64,000 nucleotides of DNA from Typhlomys cinereus (Eukaryota > Chordata > Mammalia > Rodentia > Platacanthomyidae), in assembly GCA_023101885.1 (NCBI GenBank), contig JALPQD010000359.1:310001-374000 (forward strand), read 5' to 3'. Positions 10,097 through 20,418 of the stretch are shown piece after piece. Positions within the stretch are counted from its first letter, which is position 1; the number at the start of each line of letters is the position of its first letter. The position numbers and the translations under genes were made by a program. The notes under the pieces are model-generated. The model searched no databases and was not told the origin of the DNA. It was given only the letters and a program-made list of their open reading frames with translations.

Positions 10097-10861
10097 TACC
10101 AAACTCACCCAGCCCACATTGAGACACTCAAAAGTAAACCTATGAAACACAGTAATTGCAAGGATTATGAACAAGAGAGATGGGTTAGGAGGGCCACACC
10201 AGAAACAAGGAGAGAGGAGACCATGTTACAGCAGAGAAAATAGGCCTCCATCAAGGTCTGCAAGGGGTGACATACAGTGCCCAGCAGAATGGAGTGAAGG
10301 GAATTGCAGGAGCAGCAAAACTGCAAGAGAAAATCAACAAACCACAATCCAGAACTTCAGAGACTATATCAATCACATAGAACTAGGACAGCCTAATCTC
10401 TCCCCATCCTGGAGCTCAGGGACATTTGCGGAAGAGGGGGCGGTAAGATTGTAAGAGCAAAAGGATGGGAAGAGCAACGATTTGCAAGATTCTCAACAAT
10501 AGTTGGGGCCAAAGCAATCGTAATGGGACTTTGCATGCCCTGCGCAATGTCCAGTGCACTGTTGCCCTCATAAAGTCTAGCATCTGTTAAGGGCACCGAG
10601 ACCCCTGGAGGCAAGGGATTGACAGCCATAGTAGTGATCTTATGCTTAAGGGGAACAAGAGAAAGGGCTTATGGAAATGCCACTGGGTCCTTATATGTCA
10701 TCGGAGAGGAGAACCCAATGGAGAGTTAGGCGTATACAATAAAGGACTCTCTGGGAATTGGGGGGGGAGGCACTGGGGGAAGGGGAGGGGGAGGAGGGGG
10801 AAGGGAGGGAACTGGTAAAAAATTTTTAAAATGTATAATTAAATTTTTTAATAAAAAAAAA
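10097..10861 (+). other. L1 3' UTR of the full-length element, with splice-like junction
   Basis: Runs from the ORF2 stop to the A-tail. At 10263/10264 CTGCAA is joined directly to GGGGTGAC; an antisense L1 at 18 kb has 231 bp between these two sequences, beginning GTAAG and ending CTAG. A G-rich tract at about 10757-10813 (repeated runs of four or more G) could form G-quadruplexes, a known property of many L1 3' UTRs. The end is AATTTTTTAATAAAAAA. A 78-codon antisense frame lies at 10393-10629. Confidence 0.85.
10393..10629 (-). other. Antisense 78-codon ORF in the L1 3' UTR
   Basis: Starts ATG at 10629 (MAVNPLPPGVSV) and ends MGRD. The same frame, same start and same end recur in the L1 fragments at 2861-3097 (-), 44806-45042 (+) and, more diverged, 61441-61677 (+). 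It has no domain I recognise. It may simply reflect shared recent ancestry, because an older copy (about 18240-18560) has stops. Whether it is ever transcribed is unknown. Confidence 0.3.
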
Positions 10862-10876
10862 AAGATAATTAGTTGG

Positions 10877-12574
10877 AATTTTTTGTCATTTTCACCTAAA
10901 AGCATCCTTATTTCCTCTGACAGGGAATAGCACTCAAGTGCTCTGCACTAGCCTGGGGAGTCATACCATGGCTTCTGCTAGATTCTGTTCTTCTTCATTG
11001 TCGAGCTTCACTAGCTGTCCTTGCACTGACTTTGTCTTGGTGTGGAGAATTTTCCCTGTCTCAGAGGTTGTAGATTGTTAAATAAGGCTTTTTAAGGTAG
11101 TGTGCTGTTACTTTTGAGCAGGCATGTTTGAAGGACTTATAAAGTTAATGCCTAAATGAAGTAAACTTTGCTTGTACTGAAGTATGGTTTGATAAGTTTT
11201 CTCTTTTGCATCTTCTATATCATGCATTATAGAAACAGTAATTGTCATAAATCCTTGTTGCCTGGTCTACTGAGTAGAGAGCTGTGTTTCTGCATTACAG
11301 ATTCTAGCCAGCCAACGCCCATAAGCCTCCATTCAAAACGGGCTCAAATACACTTTGAGTCCCAGCAGAGTAGGGGACTTTTCATATAACACGGCCATAA
11401 TACCAACTCACTCTTCAAATAGCTCTAGTACTTTTGAGGAAACTAATATTTAGCAACCACCTCACACTGTAATCTGTAAGAATTTAACCATTATTACCAT
11501 ATTGTTCTAGACAGCAGAGACAATAGACTTTAGGCCAGTAGAGTTTCTAAGAACTGAAATGTAAGATCTCCTGGGAGATGATGTTTGTGTAGAGTGTTCC
11601 CTCCCCCTCTTCAGTCACCATAGAGTGGTTTTCATTAGAACATTTCTTTCACAGTGCGGGATTTTTATTTCCATTCAGACATAATTGCAAACTATTATTA
11701 AAGGTACGTATTGTTAAGCATGAGGAAAAGAAGTTATACAAAACAATAAGCCATGCAAATGACATGCTCAGAGAACCCCACAAATAATTTTTATAGATTT
11801 GGAAAGAAAGACTGTAAGATCATCTTACATTTAAATAACTTGCCATGCATGTATTGAATAATTACATCTTTAAAATTTCAAAGATCAAGATTAGAGATTT
11901 AAAATAATTTCGCAATGTCTCTCTCTCTCACATAATCCCCCTTTTGATGTGATTTATTCTTATAGTTTCTAGAGTTACATATATGTATTTGCCTTTATTA
12001 TAATTTTCTCTCGTTTGGTTTTTATTGTATGCTAATCTGCCTTGTAGGTAAGGGTTGTCACAAGCTTTAATTGTGTCAGGTGTCTTTATTGAGTAAAAGT
12101 AGCTTGTAGTAGAAGAATATATTTACTTATTTTCTGTCCTTGTACATTGTAGTTTTTTATGTCCATGGATGAGAACTATATGAATAGTGGGTGCACAGCA
12201 TACATAGGGATGAGATATGATGTCATTCATGAGTTTATGTTTATAGCATTCATGTAAAGACTCACACAATCCTTTAAAACTAAGTTAAAATTTTATTATT
12301 ATTATTTATGCGTGGTTGTGTGTATGAGAGGGGGCATGTACACACCATAATACTCTTGTGGAGGACAACTATCTCTCTTGTATACACAGAGCTTGAGTGC
12401 AAGATTATATCTTACCACCATGAGCTTTACAATGTATGGTATATATAGCAGCTGGTCAAAAAAAATTATGTCTCTTCAAAGCAGATAAAAGGACTTTGGT
12501 TAATAATTTTCTATGGTGTCCAAAGAGCTAACATGGTAAGATTTACATTCAAATAAAAAAAATTAAAACAGGAT
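10877..12574. other. Unique AT-rich sequence
   Basis: No gene, RNA or clear repeat recognised. The stretch at about 12303-12450 has a worn look like the 3' half of an antisense B2-type SINE, too diverged to call. Confidence 0.4.
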
Positions 12575-12957
12575 TATCAAGGTCATTTTATTTTTTTTTT
12601 ACTTTTTTTATTTTTTTTTAAATGTTTCTGTACTTTCTTTTTTTTATTTTTTTTTAAATTTTTTTTATTATTATTATTTATTCAACTGTGTGCATATGCG
12701 TGTGTATGTGCGCGCGTGTCTGTGTGTGTGTGTGTGTGTAGAACCACGGACGAATTCGCGAACCACCAAGGACGCCTCCACCTCCTTCTGCCCCGGGATT
12801 CACAGGCTCCGCCCTACCAGGACCAGAAGCGCAGGCCGCCCCCGCTTCTGCCTGGCATCTATACGTGGGATCTGGGATCCGAACTCAGGACCTTCCGCCT
12901 GCAAGGCGGAGGCTTAACCCCTGAGCCACCTCTCCAGCCCCTATCAAGGTCATTTTA
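12575..12957 (-). mobile_element. DIP-like (B2-superfamily) SINE, antisense, with 16-bp TSD
   Basis: The body at 12591-12941 is a tRNA-derived SINE read backwards: T-rich tail, (TG)n, body, then the head ending CTGAGCCACCTCTCCAGCCC. The head contains Pol III A- and B-box-like sequences. TATCAAGGTCATTTTA flanks it at 12575-12590 and 12942-12957, a perfect duplication. The body is CpG-rich and close to the copies at 13.1 and 57.9 kb, so it belongs to a young subfamily. The DIP assignment is inference; membership in the B2 superfamily is firmer. Confidence 0.85.
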
Positions 12958-13056
12958 AATCAGTCTTAATATGTCTATTCAAAACTCAATATTTTCCCCA
13001 AACATAACTTTATCTATTTACTACCAAGAAACACACAAACAAAAAGAGAAATGAAT

Positions 13057-13285
13057 AAAAGAATATAAAAGAGGGGGCTGGAGAGGTGGCTCAGGGGTTA
13101 AGCCTCTGCCTTGCAGGCGGAAGTTCCTGACTTGGGATCCTAGACCCTATGTGTGGCAGAAGCGGGGGGGGGGGGCTGCGTTTCTGGTCCTGGTTGGGCG
13201 GAGCCTATGAATCCAGGGGCAGAGTAAACAAGGAGGAGGTGGAGGCGCCCATGGTGCTTCCCGAATTCGTCCGTGGTTCTACACA

Positions 13286-13329
<44 letters not shown>

Positions 13330-13411
13330 TACACGCAGAATTGAATGAATAATAAATAATAAAAAAATTTAAAAAAATCTCTACATCTAAAAAAAAAGAA
13401 TATAAAAGAGG
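13057..13411 (+). mobile_element. DIP-like SINE, sense, with 18-bp TSD
   Basis: The head GGGGCTGGAGAGGTGGCTCA starts near 13074. The body ends in a (CA)n run and an A-rich tail at about 13393. AAAAGAATATAAAAGAGG is duplicated at 13057-13074 and 13394-13411. The same young CpG-rich subfamily as the antisense copy about 130 bp upstream; the two lie head to head. Confidence 0.88.
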
Positions 13412-13654
13412 AATATAATGTAGCCATCTACTTTTCTTAAAAGCTGGGTGTAAAAATGCTTGTAGGTATGTCTTTTGAAAAGGCTGATACTAGGGGATAG
13501 TATTACATGCTAGAGGTATACAGAAAAGTATGTGACCAGCCATTTTTCCTGTCTCGTGTTTTGGCAGAGATTGTGGTTAGGGAGGGTATTTGCAGACAAT
13601 GGAATTTCTTTGTACTGCTTTGATAAAGGAACTGCTGCCCATATTGACATATTA
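13412..13654. other. Unique sequence
   Basis: Nothing recognised. Confidence 0.4.
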
Positions 13655-13742
13655 TTTTATATATATACATATATATATAACTATATAAGTATACATACAT
13701 ATATATATATACACATATATACATACATACAAACATACATAA

Positions 13743-13791
<49 letters not shown>

Positions 13792-13795
13792 GTGT
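13655..13795. repeat. TA/CATA microsatellite
   Basis: A long run of (TA)n with ATAC/CATA variants, including about 38 bases of uninterrupted AT alternation near 13750-13788. It sits where the tail of the adjoining antisense SINE would be, so it probably grew from that tail. Confidence 0.9.
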
Positions 13796-14035
13796 GTATC
13801 AGATGGCACTGTGTGTACCTGTGGAGGCCCAAGGGTGACTTTTGAGAATCGTCCTGGATTGTTTTGTCTCATTTTTGCTTTTGCTCTGGGATTTCCCAGG
13901 CTCCACCTTCAGAGCTAGAAGTTTAGTCCTATGCCATTTCTACTTGACAATTTTACTTGGGATCAGGGATCTGAACTGTAGTCCTTCTGCTTTCAAAGCA
14001 ATACTCTTAACCCTGAGCCATCTCTCCAGTCCTCA
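13796..14035 (-). mobile_element. DIP-like SINE, antisense, older copy
   Basis: Reads GGCACTGTGTGTACC, GGCCCAAGGGTGACTT, TGGGATTTCCCAGGCTC and ends CCTGAGCCATCTCTCCAGTC, the same order as other copies, without the CpG-rich centre of the young subfamily. Confidence 0.8.
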
Positions 14036-14319
14036 TATAAATATTTTTAAGCAGAGGCTGACATCGACCATCTATATGGTCAAGGATTTTTTTCCCTGCT
14101 TGAGTAGCCCAAGACTTGAGACAGTACCTAAGAAAGCAGCTAAAAGCAGCTACTGAGTGAAAGAGTAGAATATGGACATATTGCTCTTACATTTTGTGAC
14201 TTTTGATTATGCAAGTAGGGTCTCGTATTCCTGTTTTCATATTAATTCTTATAGGTCAGATGTGAAAACTTTACCAAATTCTCATTTGTTCCTTAAATGG
14301 AGGCCACATTAGGAAGTGG
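14036..14319. other. Unique sequence
   Basis: Nothing recognised. Confidence 0.35.
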
Positions 14320-14632
14320 TGCAAATTTTAGAAGGTGAGCCTACTTGGGAAAGTAGGCCATTAGAGATGTGCCCTGCCCTGTAACACTAACTCTGCCTCT
14401 AATTCTCTGCTTTATGGCTGTCCAGAATTAAGCAGTTTTGTCTTATACCATGTGCCTCACCACAATGTTCTGCCTGCCAAAGGCCCAAAGTGACGGGGTC
14501 TACCAATAATGGGTGGAAATCTTTGAGACTATGAGCCAAGATAAATTTTTGGCTCTTTTTAAGAGAGCACAAACTTTTAAAGTTCTTTATCTCAAATACT
14601 TTGCTACAGTTTTGGAAAGCTGACTAACACAG
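14320..14632 (+). mobile_element. MaLR-type LTR fragment, sense
   Basis: Text such as GAGCCAAGATAAATTTTTGG followed by GAAAGCTGACTAACACAG matches the 3' part of rodent MaLR LTRs (polyadenylation signal, then a GCTGACTAA-type end). The 5' boundary is unclear. Confidence 0.45.
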
Positions 14633-14824
14633 TCATCATTAAATATTGATAAATTATGAGTTATATGAAAAATAAGAAGAACTGTAGATAAAGGGTAATG
14701 TCAATCAAGATAAAAAAGTACATCTATCATGAAAGTATCATTTTTGGTTTGGAATTTCTCTCACATAGACTGATTACATGGGTTGGTATTTTGATTATAC
14801 TCCATAATACTTATACATACAAAA

Positions 14825-15220
14825 CGTCATGGTTTGAATATGGGCTGTTCCCCACAGGTTATGTGTTTGCAACACTAGGTAATGTTGATGTTTGGGAAGA
14901 TCAGGGTACTTTTAAGAGGTGGAGTCCTTCTGGAGAAAGGCACTTCATAGGGTGCAGACCTTGAGGTTCATTAGCTGAGCCCTGCTGCCGCTCGTAGTCT
15001 GTTCTTTCAGGTTGCTTGCTCTATCTCCCTCCATGAAGATGGTTGTAGTGACCTAAGCCTCCTCCAGCTTCTGTTGTTTGCCTTGCCTTCTGCTATGGGA
15101 TTCCCATCTTCCATTATGTCTCCCCTCTGGAACCATAAGCCAAATAAGTCTCCCTTTTCATTCCTTAAGTTGCTTAGGTCTGAGTGTTGTCTCATAGCAG
15201 CAGAAAGAGTAACTATGACA
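14825..15220 (+). mobile_element. MaLR LTR (ORR1/MT-like), sense
   Basis: Begins GTCATGGTTTGAATATG and runs through GTTCCCCACAGGTTATGTG, AGGTGGAGTCCTTCTGG, CTCTGGAACCATAAGCCAAATAAG (polyadenylation region) and ends CAGCAGAAAGAGTAACTATG. This order is the standard one for MaLR LTRs. MaLRs are non-autonomous ERVL relatives. No internal region is attached that I can match to it. Confidence 0.7.
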
Positions 15221-15421
15221 CCAAACAATACGTTAATGAAGATTATTTGGAGCAAATCAATGGAATATTTATAATCTTTGAAAAGTGTATTTCAGAAGCA
15301 TTATTACTAACCTGGAGATGGAAGTAGTGGCAATATTTTCTACATTGTGTGAGCAAGCCATGTTGATGCAGGCATGCAAAACAGGACTCTATGTTCCTAA
15401 ACACATTTGTTCCATTGAGAT

Positions 15422-16149
15422 AGAATATTGCTTCATCTGCATTCCTGGTCATAGTGGTTTTTATAACATATCTTTTTGCCTCTTTTAGATGGACCTTCAA
15501 ATAATAAGTCATCTATCAAAGATCTCTAGATCATCCCAGCATCTCATAGATGAGGACAGCAGACTGCTCATACTCCCATCGCCCCAACTCAGCAGGAGGT
15601 AGCCATAATGGTCATGGTTTCTCATCCCCTAAGCAGTCTGGTTCCTCAATATGTTTAGGGGGAAATAAGGCAGGTTTAGAACAGCCATGCTGGGGTAGTC
15701 TCTGAAGGTTATCCCCTATTGCTAAAATTGTCCTGGAGGAAGACCCTGTGGACAGGGAGGACCTGACTCCAGAAGATAAGGTGGTCAACTTCCCTAATAC
15801 TTTTGTCTATGAAAGAATATGGAGATTAGTTCTCTTTTGTAGACAAAACCACCTTGAGGCCAGGCCCAAGATCTATTGGGTTGGGCCCCCAAAGTAAATA
15901 GACCAATGATATATTGAGGATCAAAAGAGCTCCAATCAAGTTTGTCAAAACTAGAGCTAACGAATGGGAAAAAAAGACCACCATTCCTTAACTTAACCAA
16001 AGGCATAAATATACCTGACTCTGCCAGCCATTGGACAGAGACCTAGCCCTTCATAGCATTTCACATCTGGAGTCCATGAGTTCCATTCTTTCTCTCCTTT
16101 AATAAACTCTAACTTAATCCTCGAAAAAAAAAAAAAAAGAATATTGCTT
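15422..16149 (+). mobile_element. Polyadenylated retrocopy with 12-bp TSD, probably of an ERV transcript
   Basis: AGAATATTGCTT is duplicated at 15422-15433 and 16138-16149. The insert (15434-16137) ends in an A15 tract that starts 18 bases after an AATAAA at 16101. A TATA-like CATAAATATA lies about 120 bases before the tail. A promoter shortly upstream of the poly-A site is what the U3-R end of an LTR looks like, so I read this as an L1-mobilised copy of the 3' end of an LTR-element RNA. A host mRNA retrocopy is the alternative; no clear coding frame supports it. Confidence 0.6.
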
Positions 16150-16254
16150 GCAATCTTCTTGCCTCAGTCTCCAAAGTAACTTACTTTATGCATGCATGCC
16201 ATCATGACTAAGGCTAAGAATTTTTATTTTAATAAGTAGGTTATGTTGAACGAA

Positions 16255-17281
16255 GTTTAAAATGTTTGAAGACTTGAGACTGTGGATTACCAATACCATT
16301 CTGCAGAATTTAATGGCTTATTTGAGAAATAGAGGTGCTAAGAGAATTGCGGATTGTTTGGGGCCTATTTTGTGATGAAGGGAACAAAGATTTTGGTGAA
16401 GTTAAATTTGAAGAGGATGGACTCGTTTGCTTGGTAGAGAAAAGCTGTATTAGCAGCTTTGAAATTTTGGATGAGGAAAGAGCAGACAGTAGAACAGCTG
16501 TTGCTGTTGAAGATATTGCTATCGTTGAAGAAAAACCTAGTGCTTTGCACTGGGATGGTGGAAGAAATGAATATCACCATGGTGAGATTCTGCCGGGCAT
16601 TAAGATTCTTCTGAATCAGCACAGAAAAGCTGAATCAGGGAGCCAATCTCCACCTGGAGGTTACCGCAGAACTTGGCAACATTGTCCACATGGTTATTAG
16701 TTTTGGAGGCATCAAAGATGCAAGAAGAAGGAAGTGGTGGATCTATTCTCCAAGATTTCAGAGAACAGCAGGAACCCAGAGATTATGTGGCAGGAAGCCT
16801 TCAAAAAGGCCCAAGGACATTTTATGCTATGGAGTTTAAACTGGCCCAAGAAAGGTATTTTGTACTGTGAAGTTGGAGCCTGGTTTGCCATAAAGAAGTG
16901 AAGATGTTGGGAGTGCTAGAGCTAACGTGGGACATCTGCCAAGAATAGCAATATACATGGGATGTGTGATGAGAGTGGCTGTAAGTGGAGATTCAGTCTC
17001 ATCCAGAGAAAGGCTGTTTGTACAACTCTGAGCTGTGAGGAGAGTCTGGAATTGCCCAGAATCTTTGCATCACTTGTGACTGCATGAGGAGCAACAGAAA
17101 AGGGACATTGCACTGTAGGATGTAGGAAGTACTTAATTTGATTTGACAGGATCTTATGGTTACAAGATTTTAAGCTTTTGAATACATTTATATTTAAGAT
17201 AAATTTAACAACTATGGGGACAAGGTGAAGATTACAGTTTAAAAGTAATATGTTCTTGTGTCAAGTTGACAAGGAGTGGAG
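16255..17281 (+). mobile_element. ERVL/MaLR internal-region remnant
   Basis: This stretch leads directly into the LTR at 17282 through TGTGTCAAGTTGACAAGGAG, a junction typical of MaLR/ERVL internal ends. It contains only a short frame (16335-16700) with no retroviral motif I recognise. It is decayed and its 5' end is uncertain. Confidence 0.45.
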
Positions 17282-17697
17282 TGTCATAGTTATGTATAAG
17301 TGTCAACAGTTGAGGGTTTGAACTCTGGACACATTTGTAGAGAATTGATAGTTGAGTTTAGCCCAGAGCAAACCTGCAAGAGATTGTCTAGTGGATGGGG
17401 AAGGCCCAGTCCATGGTGGGTGGGACTAGTCCTTGGGCAGATGAATAAAATGGAGGAAACTATTTGAGAAGGGGTAGACATCTTGTGTATACTTGGCCAG
17501 ACCTGCTGATCTGGCAAGTAAGGATCATCCCTTTGTCAGCCATTATGTGGGTATTATATAGCCAGTTCCCTTGGCCCGATGTTGGTGTGAACAATCCTGC
17601 CAAAACAGACAAAACTGTAGCCAGGAATTGAAGAGAAAATAAACCCCTTGTTCCTTTAAGATGTTTGATGGTTCTGATATTATCAGAAACAATGCAG
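17282..17697 (+). mobile_element. ERVL-type LTR, sense
   Basis: Begins TGTCATAGTTATGTATAAGTGTC, close to the TGTGATGGTTAATTTTATGTGTC start of ERVL-group LTRs as I remember them. It includes GGTGGGTGGGACTAGTCC, TATATAGCC and AATAAACCCC. The end is placed near a TGCA at about 17697. Confidence 0.5.
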
Positions 17698-18034
17698 GTG
17701 AACGGTTTCACTGGTCTATACATCTTTTGGAAGTTTCACTGGAATGGAGAGATGTAGAGCTGCTTTAGTGTTTGAAGAGTGGAAGGTTCTAACTTGGGAA
17801 ATCACAGAGGATTAAGCAAGACTATGTTTTATTTATAGTAGCTGAGTTCACTTAATTTTTCCTGGGCTATTTAAAAGTTGATAGCAAGTGTGAAAGAATA
17901 TTTAATGAAAACATGAATGAGCTAATAGGAAAAGTAATAAGAAAAGGGAAATATAAGAGTATTAAGTTATTGAATATATATATAAGATTTTGGGGTAAAT
18001 TTCTCCATTTCCACATATTTCCCCAAACATGTAT
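17698..18034. other. Unique AT-rich sequence
   Basis: Nothing recognised. Confidence 0.4.
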
Positions 18035-20418
18035 AATTTCTTTTTTTTAAAAATTTATTTTTCTGCTCACACAAACGTAATAGGTACCCCTGTCCCCTCC
18101 CTCTCTCTACCCCTCCCTGGACCTCCCTGCTCCCTCCTCCTTTTCCCTTTCCTTTCCCCCCTCCCTTCCTTTCTTCCAGTCCCCCCTCCCCCATCTCTGA
18201 AGCATCCTTTAATGTGTATATCAAACTTTCCTCTGGGTCCTCCTCTCTGATGAGGTGTAAGGACTCAGTGGCATTTCCTAGAACTCTTTCTTGTGTTCCC
18301 CTTAAGTATAGGAACACTATTGTGACTGTTAATCCCTTGCTTCCAAGGATCCTAGTGCCTTGAGTCCATGCTAGACTTTGAGGGGTCAATGATATGTTGG
18401 TCATTGTGCAGATCATGCAGAGTCCTATTATAATTGCTTCGGCCCTAACTTGTGTGGAGTATCTTGCATATCATGACTCCTCCCATCTTTAGGCTCTTAC
18501 AATCTTACCACCCCCTCTTCCACAAATTTCCCTGAGCTTCAGGATGGGGAGAGATTAGGCAGGCCTGATTTCAGGTGATTCATATAGTCTCTGATGTTCT
18601 GAATTATGGTTTGTTGATTTTTTTTTCAGTTTTGCTGCTCCTGCAATGCCCTTGGCTCCATACTGATGGGTATTGGATGTCACCCCCTAGTCAGAAATAC
18701 AAAGCTGTTATAGAGTCTTATTATAAGGATAGATTCAAAGGTAGATGGAATAAAAGTAAGAGACTGTGGTGAGGGGTGGGTCAATCTCCCATTGCAAAAT
18801 GGTTACCTTCTATCTTCCAGACTGTATGCCCTCCCTTTTTGGTAAGATCATACCCCATCAGTTGCAAGTGACCAGGAAGGACAGTCTGTGAGCTTAACCA
18901 AATGTCTTATTTCTTACTTGCAGTCCTTAATGGTGGCCTATTATCTCTGCTGTAGCACGATCCCCTCTCTCCTTGTTTCTGGCAGGGGCCTCCTACCCCT
19001 TCTCTCCTGTTTATAATCTTTTCAATTACTGTAGGTGTTACAGAGATTTATCTTTGAGTGTCTCTAAGTGGGTTTGGTACTAGGATCCACCTATTAGGGA
19101 GTACATATGGAGCTTAATTTTCTGTGTCTGGGATACTTCACTCAATATAATTGTTTCTAATAACATCCATTTCCCGGCAAATTCCAGTAATTCATCATTT
19201 TTGATGGCTGAGTAGTACTCCATTGTATAGATGTACCATAGTTTCCTTATCCACTCATCAACTGTTGGACATTTGGGTTGATTCCATGACTTTGCTATTG
19301 TAAACAGTGCTGCTATGAACATGGTTGCACTTGTGCTATCGAGGTGAATTTTTGCTATATATGGGGTTATTCCCAAAAGTGGAATAGCAGGGTCATATGG
19401 CATTTCAATCTTTAATTTCTTTAAGAATCTCCAGACGACTCCGCCACAGTGGTTGTATGAGCCTGCATTCCCACCAACAATGTAGGAGAGTTCCCCTCTC
19501 TCCACATCCTCTCCAGCATTTGGTATTGTTTGTATTGTGGATTTTTGCCATCCTGACCGGGGTGAGATGATATCTCAGGGAGGTTTTGATTTGTATTTCC
19601 CTGATGGCTAAGGATGTGGAGCATTTTTAAAGATATTCATTAGACATTTTAATTTCAACCTTGGTAAAGTTTCTTTTAAGTTCCAAGGCCCATTTTTTAA
19701 TTGGGCCATTTATTTCCTTGGTGTTTAGTTTTTTAAGTTCTTTGTGCACTCTGTATAATAGAGTTCTATCAGATATGTGATTAGTGAAGATTTTTTCCCA
19801 TTCTGTGGGTTGCCTTTGTGTGAGTTACAATGTCTTTATCTGAACAGAACCTCTTTAATTTCATAAGATCTCATCTGTTGAGTGTTGGTTGTATTGACTG
19901 CGCTATTGGATTTCCAGTTAGAAACTGTTGGTCTAGTCCAGTCAGCTCCATGGAGTCCCCTACTCTTTCAACTAAGGTTTTCATAGTCTCTGGCCTTATA
20001 TTGAGGTCCTTGGTTCATTTTGAAGTAAGTCTTGTACATGGTGTCTTGTACAAGTACGGGTCCAGTTTTAATCTTCTGCATGTGGAGATCCAGTTTTGCC
20101 AGCACCATTTGTTGAAGATGCTGTTCTTTTTCTATTGGATTTTTTAGGTCCCTTTGTCAAAGACAAAGTTGTGTGGGCTTATATCTGGGTCTTCAACCCT
20201 TATCCATTGATCTGTGTGTCTATTTTGGAGCCAGTACCAGGCTGTTTTTATAACTATGGATTTCTAGTATAGACTAAGGTTTGGAATGGTGATACTTTCA
20301 GCAGTGTTTTTGTTTCAGAATTTTTTTGCTATCCTGGGTCTTTTGTGCTTCCATATGAATGTTGAGATTGTTTGGTCAATTTCTTTAAAGAATTGCTTTG
20401 GGAGTAAAATTTCTTTTT
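18035..20418 (-). mobile_element. L1: 5'-truncated L1 (2.36 kb), antisense, unspliced 3' UTR
   Basis: From right to left on the minus strand: the end of ORF2, its stop at 19080, about 1,030 bases of 3' UTR and an A-tail near 18046. AATTTCTTTTT occurs at both edges (18035-18045 and 20408-20418), a short possible TSD. The 3' UTR keeps the 231-bp block at 18687-18917 that the full-length L1 lacks; on the minus strand it starts GTAAGAA right after CTGCAA and ends CTAG right before GGGGTGAC. The tail is of the older type. Confidence 0.9.
19080..20407 (-). pseudogene. L1 ORF2: L1 ORF2 C-terminal fragment
   Basis: The minus strand carries the last third of ORF2p in several broken frames. The longest piece, 19080-19505, ends YSLIGGS like the full-length copy and contains [15 protein letters not shown] and [16 protein letters not shown]. 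Upstream pieces need frame changes, so the copy is dead. The endonuclease and RT palm were lost to 5' truncation. Confidence 0.88.

Larger units (their letters stand above)
4753..10876 (+). mobile_element. L1: Full-length L1 retrotransposon with 15-bp TSD
   Basis: The element spans 4768 to about 10861 (6.1 kb): 5' UTR, ORF1, a 50-base spacer, ORF2, 3' UTR and A-tail. AAGATAATTAGTTGG is duplicated perfectly at 4753-4767 and 10862-10876; TT/AAGA at the left edge resembles the TT/AAAA nick preferred by L1 endonuclease. ORF1 is open over its full length and ORF2 has one frameshift, so the insertion looks recent although this copy probably cannot make full ORF2p. Its 3' UTR lacks a block kept by other copies in the window (see junction at 10263/10264). 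I infer an autonomous young rodent lineage; its subfamily name is unknown to me. Confidence 0.95.

Noticed and set aside
16335..16700. A 121-codon plus-strand open frame
   Set aside because: It lies inside the ERVL/MaLR internal remnant and has no retroviral or host domain that I can see.
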